DNA of 28,151 nucleotides from an uncultured Prevotella sp. GTDB taxonomy: Bacteria; Bacteroidota; Bacteroidia; Bacteroidales; Bacteroidaceae. The translations under genes were made by a program, and so were the position numbers. The notes beneath the pieces are model-generated. The model did not search any database. It saw nothing but the letters and a program-made list of their open reading frames with translations, and was not told the origin of the DNA. Below, piece after piece: positions 1-9,184 of the stretch; within the stretch, counting starts at the first letter, position 1, and every line of letters starts with the position of its first letter. The stretch lies in the NCBI GenBank assembly GCA_934204655.1, contig CAKPZJ010000033.1:1-28151 (forward strand). Reading direction: 5' to 3'.

Positions 1-563
1 TGACAAATATGATTATCCACGCAGACTTCATGATAAACGGTCTTCTTAGAATTGAAAAATATGATGATAGGATAGTACTTACAAACCCAGGTCTGTTGAA
101 ACTGCCAATAGAACAGATTTATCATGGTGGAGAATCAAAGGCAAGAAACCAACGTATGCAAAATATGTTCCGTATGATAGGCTATGGCGAAAACCTTGGC
201 TCGGGCTTTCCACTCATTCTAAACGCATGGAATGAAAAGCATTGGATAAAGCCTGAGTTATTGGAACAGCCAGAACTTATGCAAGTTAAATTGACTCTGC
301 ATATTCAGAACAATGTTGCATCTGGTTCATTGAATGACCCAATAAATGACCCAATAAATGACCCAATAAACTTGACCGAGAGACAGAAGATGATTTTGCG
401 GATGTTCTCCGATGACAAGGACCTGAGCCGAGAAAGGCTTTGCGAGAAAACAGGGTTGTCTGATGCCACCGCTAAACGTGAGATTGCGTTCCTTAAAAAG
501 GCCGGTTACTTGGAGCGTGTCGGCAGCTTAAAAACCGGGCATTGGATAGTTGTTTCAAAATAG
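1..563 (+). CDS. AlbA/RecG-like ATP-binding regulator, C-terminal part (cut by window edge)
   Basis: The frame is open to the left edge, so the first ATG (position 9) is probably internal and the gene starts outside the window. The visible 184 residues begin inside a GHKL-type ATPase domain of the kind found at the C-terminus of AlbA_2/RecG-like regulators: IIHADF, then DDRIVLTNPGLL, then a GYGENLGSGFPLI block near residues 57-68. A linker with three NDPI repeats (residues about 109-121) leads into a winged-helix DNA-binding domain (LTERQKMILRMF to the C-terminus). Such proteins are common accessory genes in Bacteroidetes and usually act as DNA-binding regulators of unknown signal. Base composition is less GC-rich than the housekeeping genes to the right, and a mobilisation gene remnant follows, so it probably belongs to a mobile-element scar. 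The family is fairly sure; the function is not known. Confidence 0.75.
   Translation, partial: TNMIIHADFMINGLLRIEKYDDRIVLTNPGLLKLPIEQIYHGGESKARNQRMQNMFRMIGYGENLGSGFPLILNAWNEKHWIKPELLEQPELMQVKLTLHIQNNVASGSLNDPINDPINDPINLTERQKMILRMFSDDKDLSRERLCEKTGLSDATAKREIAFLKKAGYLERVGSLKTGHWIVVSK
333..368 (+). repeat. Three in-frame 12-bp tandem repeats
   Basis: The unit AATGACCCAATA occurs three times without a mismatch and encodes N-D-P-I repeats in the linker between the ATPase and winged-helix domains. A 12-base unit changes linker length without shifting the frame. Confidence 0.95.
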
Positions 564-578
564 TTGTTTTTTAACTTT

Positions 579-624
579 GAGCCCAAATGTTCAAAAGAAA
601 AATACTCATTGAACATTTGGGCTC
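579..624 (+). terminator. Perfect 16-bp hairpin after the regulator gene
   Basis: The arms at 579-594 and 609-624 are perfectly complementary (GAGCCCAAATGTTCAA and its reverse complement) around a 14-base loop, starting 16 bases after the stop codon. Only a weak T-rich stretch follows, so it may be a terminator working in either direction between convergent genes. An element end is another possibility. Confidence 0.7.
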
Positions 625-736
625 ATCATTTTCAACGCCCACGTCGCAGCCGATACTTCACTGGTCGCATCATCGCAGCCGACACGGCGATGCACCTCCG
701 CCACCAATGATCATCGTCTTCATCCTTGTCACGTCC

Positions 737-1741
737 TCAACCAGAGCCAGGTGAACCGCCACCGCCACACGATTCTGCATAGGTCGTAGCCTCACGGATA
801 TAGCCAAGCGAAAGAAGCATAGCGCAGTTGATTATAGAGTTGCTGTTTCGCATCAAGCCAGTATAGCCAGACTCGTTTACGATATCCTGCTGACGGTCGG
901 TGAGCGTTGGCGCAAGAGGCTCTAAAGAGGAAATGAGCATACTGATGAAGGTGGCAAGCATATTTCTTTGAAGTTGAATTGAGTGCAAGTCCCGGTCTTC
1001 ATCAAGAGCTTCTTGCATTCTGCTATGCTCGTATTTCATTTCTGCAAGCCTCTGTTTGGCTTCCGTAATGGTAGAGTTGGCATCGTCAAGCATCTTTTGA
1101 CGGAGAGCAAGTTTTTCGTCTATACTTTCCATCTCTTTGCGTAGTTTTGACATTTGCATTGCCAAATCTGCATTCTCAACACCGTCTTGCCCGAACTGTC
1201 GGGCTATGAGGTCTATCTGCTCTTGCACCTCATCCTTACGAGTCTGCAGGTTAGCTATCATCGTGGAGATACCTTTCAGTTTTATCTCAGCCCGATGTAT
1301 CTGCTTCAGCAAATCTTCTTTGGTTGTTTGCAAACATGTAACCTCAGATATTAAGTCATGCCAGTATTCCGAAATGGAACGATGCCGGGCTTTTGTGGTG
1401 GCAATGTCGTTGCCACGCTCCAATCCCCACTTTTGACTGACCTCATTTTCCAGGTCATCATGGAGCTTGCGGAAGATGGCAGCCATTTGGTATTTGTCTT
1501 TTCCGAATACCGCACGCCACGATATTCTGCCACGCTCATTGTCCATCGGAATCACAGAGCAATGGATATGTGGATTTGTCTCGTCAAGGTGAACGTAGAA
1601 GCCTACAATGTTATCTTCGCCAAAACGTTTCGCCACAAAATCATAAACGTCCTTTGCCCAACTCTCTATATCCTTTGTCCTGCAAAGATGAGAGTTGTTG
1701 AGGGCTTCTCTGAGACTTGACGGAGAAGGAGGAATGGGCAA
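737..1741 (-). pseudogene. MobV/Mob_Pre-type relaxase, N-terminally truncated
   Basis: Mob_Pre relaxases nick plasmid or mobilisable-element DNA at oriT to start transfer. The recognisable core is VHLDETNPHIHCSVIP, the HxDExxPHxH metal-binding motif, at about residues 50-60. A long coiled-coil region (about residues 125-250) and a Gly-rich tail follow. In the family this motif normally lies well over 100 residues from the start, after an N-terminal block that is absent here. The only start that can extend the frame is a TTG at 1741, and the frame closes at a stop at 1820-1822 just before the ilvA promoter. No ATG precedes the motif. I therefore read it as a 5'-truncated remnant whose lost end was replaced at the junction with the ilvA locus. 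The neighbouring AlbA-like fragment supports a decayed mobile element. A functional shorter protein cannot be excluded. Confidence 0.7.
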
Positions 1742-1864
1742 CGGTGGGATGCAAGGCGGGCAGGAGACGGAAGTAGAGGCATACGGAGAAAAAAGTAAGG
1801 AGGGCGAGTGGCTTTCTGATTAAAATAACTAAGAAAATCGTGCGCAGAAGTTATAATTTATAAG

Positions 1865-1872
1865 TAACTTTG
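1865..1872 (+). promoter_or_regulatory. Bacteroidetes -7 box upstream of ilvA
   Basis: TAACTTTG matches TAnnTTTG and lies 31 bases before the ilvA ATG. No clear -33 TTTG is seen at the usual distance. This start site would be independent of the mobile scar upstream. Confidence 0.55.
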
Positions 1873-1903
1873 CAGTATTATATAGATATTAATACAGTAT
1901 GTT

Positions 1904-3097
1904 ATGGTAAACCTTGATGAATTTTATAAGGCCAGATATGTGCTCAGCAAGATACTTAGACGCACAGACTTGGTCCACGCGCCTAAGTTGAACCCCGAGA
2001 GCGACATATACCTCAAGCCCGAGAACCTGCAGATTACCGGCTCGTTCAAGATACGCGGTGCCTACTACCGCATATCACAGCTTACCGACGAAGAAAAGGC
2101 GCGGGGCGTAGTGGCCTGTTCGGCTGGCAACCACGCGCAGGGCGTGGCCTTGGGTGCCACGGCACACGGCATCAAGTCGCTGATATGCTTGCCCGAGGGC
2201 GCACCCATCAGCAAAGTGGAGGCCACGCGCCGCTTAGGAGCCGAGATTTGCCTGGTACCAGGCGTGTACGACGATGCCTACCGCCGGGCCCTGCAACTGC
2301 GCGACGAGCACGGCTACACCTTTGTTCACCCTTTCAATGACGAGCACGTGATAGCCGGACAGGGCACCATAGGTCTGGAACTGCTGGACCAGCTGCCCAA
2401 TGTAGAGGCCGTAGTGGTGCCCGTCGGCGGCGGTGGACTGATAAGCGGTGTGGCCTATGCCATCAAGATGCTCAACCCCAGCGTTAAGGTTTACGGCGTA
2501 CAGGCCCAGGGTGCTCCCAGCATGTACGACAGCATACACGACCACCACCCCGACACACTCGACCACGTATCGACCATCGCTGACGGCATCGCCGTAAAGA
2601 CCCCGGGCGACCTCACCTACGACATCTGCTCCAAATACGTAGACGATATAGCACTGGTAACCGAGGACGAGATATGCGCCGCCATCCTGCGGCTCATCGA
2701 GGAAGAGAAGATGGTGGCCGAGGGTGCCGGAGCCGTGAGCGTGGCCGCCGCCATGTTTGACAAGGTGCCCATCCGAGGCAAGAAGACGGTCTGCCTGGTA
2801 AGTGGCGGCAACATCGATGTAACCATCCTGAACCGCGTCATCAACCGCGGCTTAGAGAAGGACGGTCGCCTGTGCCTGCTCACCCTCAAACTGATGGACA
2901 AGCCTGGCCAGCTGGTCGAGGTGAGCCGCGTCATCGCCTCGTTGGGCGGCAACGTGGTGAGCGTCTACCACGAGCGCAGCGGTGAACTGGAAGACATCAA
3001 CGACTGCGAGCTGCGTATCAAGATTGAAACACGCAACGACGAGCACATCCAGCAGATAAAAGAACAGCTGCAGAAGCAAGGATTTCAGCTGAAGTAA
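1904..3097 (+). CDS. ilvA: Threonine ammonia-lyase (threonine dehydratase) with ACT domain
   Basis: This PLP enzyme deaminates threonine to 2-oxobutanoate (and serine to pyruvate) via unstable enamines. The product feeds isoleucine synthesis or threonine catabolism. Seen in the 397 residues: the PLP lysine K49 in TGSFKIRGAYY, the substrate loop SAGNHAQG (73-80), the Gly-rich phosphate-binding GGGGL (175-179) and SGGN (300-303). From about residue 321 to the end there is a single ACT domain, as in the roughly 400-residue family members. The ACT domain suggests allosteric control by an amino acid. The ATG at 1904 gives the normal N-terminus. A RidA gene follows after 32 bases, an arrangement that makes metabolic sense because RidA clears the enamine/imine intermediates. 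The sequence alone does not separate a biosynthetic from a catabolic role. Confidence 0.93.
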   Translation: MVNLDEFYKARYVLSKILRRTDLVHAPKLNPESDIYLKPENLQITGSFKIRGAYYRISQLTDEEKARGVVACSAGNHAQGVALGATAHGIKSLICLPEGAPISKVEATRRLGAEICLVPGVYDDAYRRALQLRDEHGYTFVHPFNDEHVIAGQGTIGLELLDQLPNVEAVVVPVGGGGLISGVAYAIKMLNPSVKVYGVQAQGAPSMYDSIHDHHPDTLDHVSTIADGIAVKTPGDLTYDICSKYVDDIALVTEDEICAAILRLIEEEKMVAEGAGAVSVAAAMFDKVPIRGKKTVCLVSGGNIDVTILNRVINRGLEKDGRLCLLTLKLMDKPGQLVEVSRVIASLGGNVVSVYHERSGELEDINDCELRIKIETRNDEHIQQIKEQLQKQGFQLK

Positions 3098-3129
3098 CCC
3101 CGAGTATAACCCTATAAACCATTATAACA

Positions 3130-3504
3130 ATGAAAGCATTACACTCTGAACTGGCGCCCAAGGCGCTGGGCCCCTACAGCCAGGCCATCGTGGCCGGCGG
3201 TTTCGTCTTCGCATCAGGACAGGTTCCCATAGACCCCGCCACAGGCAACTTCGTAGCCGGGGGCATCAAGGAACAGACTAAGCAGTCACTCACCAATGTA
3301 ACCCATGTGCTGGCCGAGGCCGGCATAGACCTCAGCCACGTAGTGAAGACCACCGTATTCCTGTCAGACATGGACAACTTTGCCGCCATGAACGAGGTCT
3401 ACGCCACGTTCTTCAAGGAACCCTACCCTGCCCGCTCGGCCGTGGCCGTAAAGACCCTGCCCAAGGGGGCACTGGTAGAAATAGAGGTGGTGGCAGCCCT
3501 GTAA
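3130..3504 (+). CDS. ridA: RidA family reactive-imine deaminase
   Basis: RidA proteins (YjgF/YER057c/UK114) are small cytosolic trimers that hydrolyse 2-aminoacrylate and 2-aminocrotonate, which PLP lyases such as threonine dehydratase release. This protects other PLP enzymes. The 124-residue length is typical. Visible signatures are Y16 in LGPYSQAI, FASGQVPIDP (27-36), the substrate-carboxylate arginine R102 in YPARSAVAV, and the C-terminal LVEIEVVA with conserved glutamates near 117-119. It follows ilvA by 32 bases on the same strand, so it is likely co-transcribed and handles ilvA's own intermediates. Confidence 0.93.
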   Translation: MKALHSELAPKALGPYSQAIVAGGFVFASGQVPIDPATGNFVAGGIKEQTKQSLTNVTHVLAEAGIDLSHVVKTTVFLSDMDNFAAMNEVYATFFKEPYPARSAVAVKTLPKGALVEIEVVAAL

Positions 3505-3528
3505 CGGCCCGTCCACCCCACCCTGCGC

Positions 3529-3563
3529 ACCCCATCGGCCGGGCCTGTCCCACCGGTTGGGGT
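3529..3563 (+). terminator. Weak hairpin after ridA
   Basis: ACCCCA (3529-3534) pairs with TGGGGT (3558-3563) in a GC-rich stretch, followed by ACTTGTTTC. The stem is short and the spacer long, so this is only a candidate terminator. The rest of 3505-3775 holds the susC promoter and no other gene I can support. Confidence 0.35.
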
Positions 3564-3722
3564 ACTTGTTTCACCTATAATCACCCACAACATCCTTGTC
3601 TTCTATCTCTCTGCCGACTGGCCCAACAGGGGCATAGTCTGTACATTTGTTCACAAAAAGGGTAAAAGACACCAGTACAGGGAGTGAAAACAATATTACC
3701 AATTACTGTAATAACATCTCTT

Positions 3723-3730
3723 TACCTTTG
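3723..3730 (+). promoter_or_regulatory. Bacteroidetes -7 box upstream of susC
   Basis: TACCTTTG matches TAnnTTTG, 45 bases before the chosen susC start. A separate ECF-like pattern, TGTAAT (3707-3712) then GTCAACA (3730-3736) after 17 bases, overlaps it (see findings). Confidence 0.55.
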
Positions 3731-3775
3731 TCAACAGTTTTTCAAAATCTACAAATAAATTTTAAACCCAAGTCT

Positions 3776-6700
3776 ATGGAAACCTTACGAAGAGCCTTAT
3801 TAGGCATGATGTTCCTGATGATAAGCGTGCTTGCCAGCGCGCAGACACAGGAAGTAAGTGGTAACGTGACCGACGCCAAAGGCGAGGCGGCCATCGGAGC
3901 CACAGTAACCGAAAAGGGCACCCGCAATGCAACGATGACTGACGTGAATGGTCACTTTGTCATCAAGGTAAAAAAGGGAGCCGAGTTGGAAATATCGTAT
4001 ATCGGATTTGACCCCAAGGTAGTGCAGGCCCGTCCCAACATGGTCATCCAGCTGAGCGAAGCCAACGCCATGCTCGACGAGTTAGTGGTGATTGGTTATG
4101 GTACCGCGCGCAAGAAAGACCTGACAGGTTCGGTTGTACAAATCAGACCCGACAAGATTGCCAACCAGAACCCCTCTACGGTACAGGATGTACTGCGCGG
4201 AACGGCTGGACTCAATGTGGGCTACAATACTGACGCCAAGGGCGGTGGTAGCCTCAACATCCGTGGCCAGCGCTCTGTGTTCAGCGACAACAACCACAAC
4301 AGCCCGCTGCTCATCCTCGACGGTATGATGTTCTATGGCGAGCTTTCTGAAATCAATCCTGATGATATTGAGCAGATAGACGTGCTCAAGGATGCCTCTT
4401 CGGCCGCCATCTATGGTGCCAAGGCCGCCAATGGAGTCATCATCATTACTACTAAGAAAGGTAAGACCGGCAAGCCTGTGATTAATGTATCTGCCAATGT
4501 GGGCTTTGTACAGAAAAGCGCTTACCGCGACCGCTTCAAGGCCGCTGGTTCGCTGCAGCACCGTGTAGACTGGCTGGAGCAGAACTATTATGGTATAGAC
4601 CCTGAGACTGGCGAGTATGGCGCTTATAAGAGCGGTGTCTACAAGGACTTTCCTTACTACTTTACCAACCCCAACAACCTGCCCGAGGGTGTAACCCTGG
4701 ACCAGTGGCGTAGCTACACACAGAACGAAGAGGGCGAAAGCGACAAGAGTATTTGGGCCAAGCGTCTGGGCTTCAAGGACAATATCCTCGCCAACTTCCT
4801 TAACGACAAGATTACCGACTGGGAAGACCTGAGTATGCGTACCGGTCTGCGCCAGGACTACAATGCCAGCGTAAGCGGTGCTTCTGACCGTTCGAGCTAC
4901 TATATGTCAGTAGGTTACCTGCGCAACGAGGGCGTATTTATCGATGACGACTACAAGGCCATCCGCGCTAACCTCAAGGTCAACACTAAGGTTACCAACT
5001 GGTTAGAGTTGGGTGCCAACATCAACTTCCAGGACCGTTCTGACGGTAACGTGGGAATGGACGAGGATTACCAGCTGCGTAACAGCCTGTGGGCCGACTA
5101 CAAGGATGCCGATGGTAACCTGGTACAGTACCCCAATGGCCCCGAGTATGCCCAGCGTGGTTACAACTTCGAGTACCAGAAGCAGTTCCTGCAGTTGGAA
5201 AAGGGTTACACCACCCTGAATACCATCTTCAACGCTAAGGTTAACCTGCCTTTCAACATTACGTATAGCTTCAACATAGCTCCGCGCTATCAGTTCTTCT
5301 ACGACCGCTACTTCATGTCGGCCGATCTGCCTGGTTCTGATCCCAATACACGTGGTGCCAACCGCGAACAGGCCAAGCGCTTCGACTGGTCGCTCAACAA
5401 TACCCTTAGCTGGGATCACACCTTTGCCAAAGCTCATCACTTCACCGTGACACTGGCCCAGGAGGCCGAAGAGCGCCGCTATTGGCAAGACCGCATCGAG
5501 GCTCGCAAAATTCTGCCGACCGATGCCCTGGGCTTCCACAACACCAAGAATGGCGACAAGAGCGCCAGCTCATTCTCTTCTAACGACACCCACTCTACCG
5601 CCGATGCCCTCTTAGGCCGTCTGCAGTATGTGTACAATGACCGCTACCTCCTTTCTGCCTCTCTACGCCGCGACGGTTACTCTGCTTTCGGTTCTTCTAA
5701 CCCATACGCTTGGTTCCCCTCTGTAGCTGCAGGCTGGACATTCACTAATGAGAAGTTCTGGAAGTGGAACTTCATGGACTACGGTAAGGTTCGCGCCTCA
5801 TTCGGTAAGAACGGTAACCGCTCGCTCAACGACCCCTACACGGCGCTGGCCGACCTGAACAGCGGCGGTGGCAAGATGATGGGCTACATCCTGCCCAGTG
5901 GCGACCTGTCGCTGGTGCGTTACCTCATCATGGGCCGCATGGCCAACCCCAACCTCCAGTGGGAGAAGACAGCTTCCTGGAACTTCGGTCTCGACTTTAG
6001 CTTCCTCAACCAGCGCATTACTGGTAACCTGGACTTCTACTTCATGAAGACTACCAACATGATAATGAACCAGAAGCTGCCTGGTTTCTCGGGCTTCGGA
6101 AGCATCACGACCAACCTGGGACAGGTAAACAACAACGGTATAGAACTCACTCTGAACACGGTCAACATCAAGACCAAGGACTTCGAGTGGGACACCCAGT
6201 TCAGCTTCGCGTTCAACGACAATAAGATTAAGCACCTGTACTATCAGTACGAGGATGTAACCGATGCAGCCGGCAATGTAGTGGGCCGCAAGGAAATGGA
6301 CGACGTTACCAACGGCTGGTTTATCAACAAGTCTATCGGTGAAATCTGGGGCTACAAGGTTATCGGCATCTGGCAAAAAGACCAGGCCGCAGAGGCTGCC
6401 AAGTACGGTCAGCGCCCTGGCGACCCCATCGTATGGAATAACCCCGCTAACGACCAATACAACGAGGATGGCACCGTGAAAAAGTATGTGTACAACAACG
6501 ACGACAAGGTGTTCCTCGGCAAGAAGAACGCCCCCATACGCTGGTCTATGCGCAACGACTTCACCATCTTCAAGGACCTTACCATCGGTTTCTCTATCTA
6601 CTCGCTCATGGGCCACAAGAGTTTGGAGACTATGTACCTGAACTTCGACGACGACGGCGGCCGTACCACCTACGCTATGCAGAACCTGCAGAAGAAAGAG

Positions 6701-6997
6701 TACTGGACACTGAACAATCCTACCAACAAGTACGGCCGTATCAACGCCATCGGTCCTACCGGTGCCGAGCGTCCGGGCCGCATATACAACCGCTCTTTTG
6801 TACGCTTCGACAACCTGTCTATTGGCTATACCCTGCCCCGCAAGTGGGTAAGCCAGTTCAGCCTGAGCCGTGTTAAGGTATATGCCAACGTACAGAACAT
6901 GTTTACCATCCACTCCTCTGACTGGGTGTATGGCGACCCCGAAACGGGCAACATGGGTAACCGAATTTTTAACTTTGGACTGAATGTTACACTTTAA
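3776..6997 (+). CDS. susC: SusC/RagA family TonB-dependent outer-membrane receptor
   Basis: SusC proteins form the outer-membrane barrel that, with a SusD lid lipoprotein, imports oligosaccharides or peptides using TonB energy. I start at ATG 3776, which gives 1073 residues and a clean signal peptide (METLRRALLGMM... ending SAQ at 23). The longer frame back to a TTG at 3647 would bury that signal peptide. Domains in order: carboxypeptidase-like regulatory domain (about 27-95), the SusC signature around DELVVIGYGTARKKDLTGSV (101-120), the plug with NIRG (161-164), LLILDGM, and the DASSAAIYGAKAANG block (206-220), then a long beta barrel ending in FNFGLNVTL. The ligand cannot be told from sequence. 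No glycoside hydrolase, lyase or sensor sits beside it. susD follows after 13 bases. Confidence 0.95.
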   Translation: METLRRALLGMMFLMISVLASAQTQEVSGNVTDAKGEAAIGATVTEKGTRNATMTDVNGHFVIKVKKGAELEISYIGFDPKVVQARPNMVIQLSEANAMLDELVVIGYGTARKKDLTGSVVQIRPDKIANQNPSTVQDVLRGTAGLNVGYNTDAKGGGSLNIRGQRSVFSDNNHNSPLLILDGMMFYGELSEINPDDIEQIDVLKDASSAAIYGAKAANGVIIITTKKGKTGKPVINVSANVGFVQKSAYRDRFKAAGSLQHRVDWLEQNYYGIDPETGEYGAYKSGVYKDFPYYFTNPNNLPEGVTLDQWRSYTQNEEGESDKSIWAKRLGFKDNILANFLNDKITDWEDLSMRTGLRQDYNASVSGASDRSSYYMSVGYLRNEGVFIDDDYKAIRANLKVNTKVTNWLELGANINFQDRSDGNVGMDEDYQLRNSLWADYKDADGNLVQYPNGPEYAQRGYNFEYQKQFLQLEKGYTTLNTIFNAKVNLPFNITYSFNIAPRYQFFYDRYFMSADLPGSDPNTRGANREQAKRFDWSLNNTLSWDHTFAKAHHFTVTLAQEAEERRYWQDRIEARKILPTDALGFHNTKNGDKSASSFSSNDTHSTADALLGRLQYVYNDRYLLSASLRRDGYSAFGSSNPYAWFPSVAAGWTFTNEKFWKWNFMDYGKVRASFGKNGNRSLNDPYTALADLNSGGGKMMGYILPSGDLSLVRYLIMGRMANPNLQWEKTASWNFGLDFSFLNQRITGNLDFYFMKTTNMIMNQKLPGFSGFGSITTNLGQVNNNGIELTLNTVNIKTKDFEWDTQFSFAFNDNKIKHLYYQYEDVTDAAGNVVGRKEMDDVTNGWFINKSIGEIWGYKVIGIWQKDQAAEAAKYGQRPGDPIVWNNPANDQYNEDGTVKKYVYNNDDKVFLGKKNAPIRWSMRNDFTIFKDLTIGFSIYSLMGHKSLETMYLNFDDDGGRTTYAMQNLQKKEYWTLNNPTNKYGRINAIGPTGAERPGRIYNRSFVRFDNLSIGYTLPRKWVSQFSLSRVKVYANVQNMFTIHSSDWVYGDPETGNMGNRIFNFGLNVTL

Positions 6998-7010
6998 AAA
7001 CAGAACTATA

Positions 7011-9008
7011 ATGAAGACTTCTATAATATATAATGTGGGCCGCGCTGCCATCTTAGGTGCTGCGCTGGTAATGACCAGCTGTTCCAGAAGTTTCCTGGAC
7101 CCCGACCCACTATCGGTGTTTGAGCCTAAAAAGACATTCAAGACCGAGTCGGGTCTGCAGGCATCCATGGCCATCTGCGACCGCCAGATTAAATTGTTCT
7201 ATACAGCCGATAGCAACGAGATGCTGCCCCTGCCTACCGAGTTTATGTTCTCTGAGATGCTGGCTGCCGCTGCCACCGACAAGGTGCAGCTCTTTGCCAA
7301 CATCGCCGACATGCTCACGCCTAACAGCGACGACAACACCACCAACAATCTGGACCGTCAGAACAGTATCTGGCACTTCTGGCAGGAGACTTACAACGGC
7401 ATCAAGAACGCCAACACCATTATAGCGTACGCTCCTACCATTGCCACGCTCAGCGAGGAGGTTAAGAACAAGTATATAGGACAGGCTTACTTCCACCGTG
7501 CCTTCCGCTACTACGCACTGGTGTTCCAGTATGGCGACGTGCCATTGGTTACCAAGCTGCCCACATCGCCCAAGCAGGACTACAAGTCTACCAAGCGCGA
7601 CGCCATCCTAAAGATGCTTCAGCAGGACATGGAATTTGCCGTACAGTGGGTTCCCGACCAGAACCAGCTCAACAAGATAGGCGAGGTGAACAAGGGCGCA
7701 TGCCGTATGCTGCTCTCTAAGATATACCTGGCCCTCGGCGAGTATCAGAAAGCCAAAGAGCAGTTGGATATCATCATCGACCAGTCGGGCTACAGCCTGA
7801 TGACCGACAACTTCGGTACCTTTAACGATGGCGGAGAACCCGAGGCATGGCCCATCAAGCGCAATGTAATCTGGGATATGCACCGTGCTGAGAACAAACT
7901 CATCTCGGCCAACAAGGAGGTCATCATGGGCATTCCCAACCGCGGCCTGGACACCGAGTCGTTCGTCAAGATGCTCACCATGCGTATTCTATACCCCTTC
8001 TTCTTCAACAAAGGCGTGAAGACTACCGACGGCAAGCAGGCCCTGCTCAACCTGAAGCGTACCCACAAGGACTACGAGGCACGCTACGACTATATGCGCG
8101 GACTGGGCCGTGGTATCGCCACGTGGCGTCTTACCCCCTGGGCTCAGAAAGGTGAGTGGTATGTTAACGGCAAACTGGACAAGGGCGACCTGCGTCACAG
8201 CGTAGACGTTGGTAACTGGGTCTGCATGGACTCTCTTATCTGTAATAACAAGGCTTCTGTCGACTACGGCAAGCACATCCGCCTGCATGACGACAATGGC
8301 AATCTGCTCTGTAACGACAGCATCCGCCGCTGGTACGACTTCCCTCACTACAAACTCTACCTGGACGACCCCGTCAACGAGGCTAACGTGTCTGGGTCTG
8401 ATGGTTACCGTGGCGCCACCAATGGCGGTAACGCCGACTGGTACCTGTACCGTTTGGCCGAGGCTTACCTGCTGCGCGCCGAGGCTAAGTTCTACATTGA
8501 CCCCACCGATCCTACCATTGCCGACGATGTGAACATCATCCGTGACCGTGCCCATTGTACCGAAATGTACCCCCGTGGCCAGGTTACCATCGGCGACATC
8601 ATGGACGAGCGTGCCCGCGAGCTCTTCATGGAAGAGTGGCGTAACGTAGAGCTGAAGCGCGTTTCACTCTGTCTGGCACGCAGTGGCCGTCCTGACGAGT
8701 GGGGCAACACCTACAGTCTCGACACCTTCGACAAGCAAGAGGGCACCGACGCTGAGGGCGGAAGCTACTGGTATCAGCGCCTGAACCACCTGAGCATGTA
8801 CAACAAGGGCGAGATACATATCGTATCCAGCGGCCAGTCCAACATCAACTACCGTATCAGCAAGCACAACATGTACTGGCCTATCCCTGAGGATGCCATC
8901 GTAGGCAACAACAAGGGCGTGCTTCACCAGAACTTCGGCTACACCGGCTACGACCCCAATGTCGAGGAGTTTGACACTTGGGAAGAGGCCGTGGCCGACG
9001 AGCAGTAA
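7011..9008 (+). CDS. susD: SusD/RagB family nutrient-binding outer-membrane lipoprotein
   Basis: This is the surface lipoprotein that caps the SusC barrel and binds the ligand. Starting at ATG 7011 gives 665 residues with a lipoprotein signal peptide: positive start, hydrophobic core, then LVMTSC with C24 as the lipidated cysteine. The frame also opens 27 bases upstream at ATG 6984, inside susC, but that start spoils the signal peptide. SusD hallmarks are visible: the helical TPR-like N-terminal half with YFHRAFRYYALVFQYGDVPLV, a C-terminal YRLAEAYLLRAEAKF segment, and an RARELFMEEWRNVELKR helix. The 13-base gap to susC implies one transcript, and a strong terminator follows the stop. Confidence 0.95.
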   Translation: MKTSIIYNVGRAAILGAALVMTSCSRSFLDPDPLSVFEPKKTFKTESGLQASMAICDRQIKLFYTADSNEMLPLPTEFMFSEMLAAAATDKVQLFANIADMLTPNSDDNTTNNLDRQNSIWHFWQETYNGIKNANTIIAYAPTIATLSEEVKNKYIGQAYFHRAFRYYALVFQYGDVPLVTKLPTSPKQDYKSTKRDAILKMLQQDMEFAVQWVPDQNQLNKIGEVNKGACRMLLSKIYLALGEYQKAKEQLDIIIDQSGYSLMTDNFGTFNDGGEPEAWPIKRNVIWDMHRAENKLISANKEVIMGIPNRGLDTESFVKMLTMRILYPFFFNKGVKTTDGKQALLNLKRTHKDYEARYDYMRGLGRGIATWRLTPWAQKGEWYVNGKLDKGDLRHSVDVGNWVCMDSLICNNKASVDYGKHIRLHDDNGNLLCNDSIRRWYDFPHYKLYLDDPVNEANVSGSDGYRGATNGGNADWYLYRLAEAYLLRAEAKFYIDPTDPTIADDVNIIRDRAHCTEMYPRGQVTIGDIMDERARELFMEEWRNVELKRVSLCLARSGRPDEWGNTYSLDTFDKQEGTDAEGGSYWYQRLNHLSMYNKGEIHIVSSGQSNINYRISKHNMYWPIPEDAIVGNNKGVLHQNFGYTGYDPNVEEFDTWEEAVADEQ

Positions 9009-9061
9009 ACTGCCCGTCAATAACCAAAGGCAATAAAACAACTTACAAATAAGCATTTGCC

Positions 9062-9104
9062 AAGGGAGAGACTTCTACCAGCGGGTAGCAGCTCTCCCTT
9101 TTTC
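9062..9104 (+). terminator. Rho-independent terminator of susCD
   Basis: AAGGGAGAG (9062-9070) pairs with CTCTCCCTT (9092-9100). An inner CTACC/GGTAG stem (9075-9079 with 9084-9088) extends it, and a T-run follows directly. It lies 54 bases after the susD stop. Confidence 0.85.
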
Positions 9105-9184
9105 TATGCTGGCTACACGCTAACGGCACGCAGCCAGCCGCCAGATACTACCGAAAAGTATAAAGGGAAGGTAAGGAGCTATAA

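Noticed and set aside
3647..3775. Upstream extension of susC to a TTG
   Set aside because: It contains the promoter box and would bury the signal peptide; ATG 3776 is the better start.
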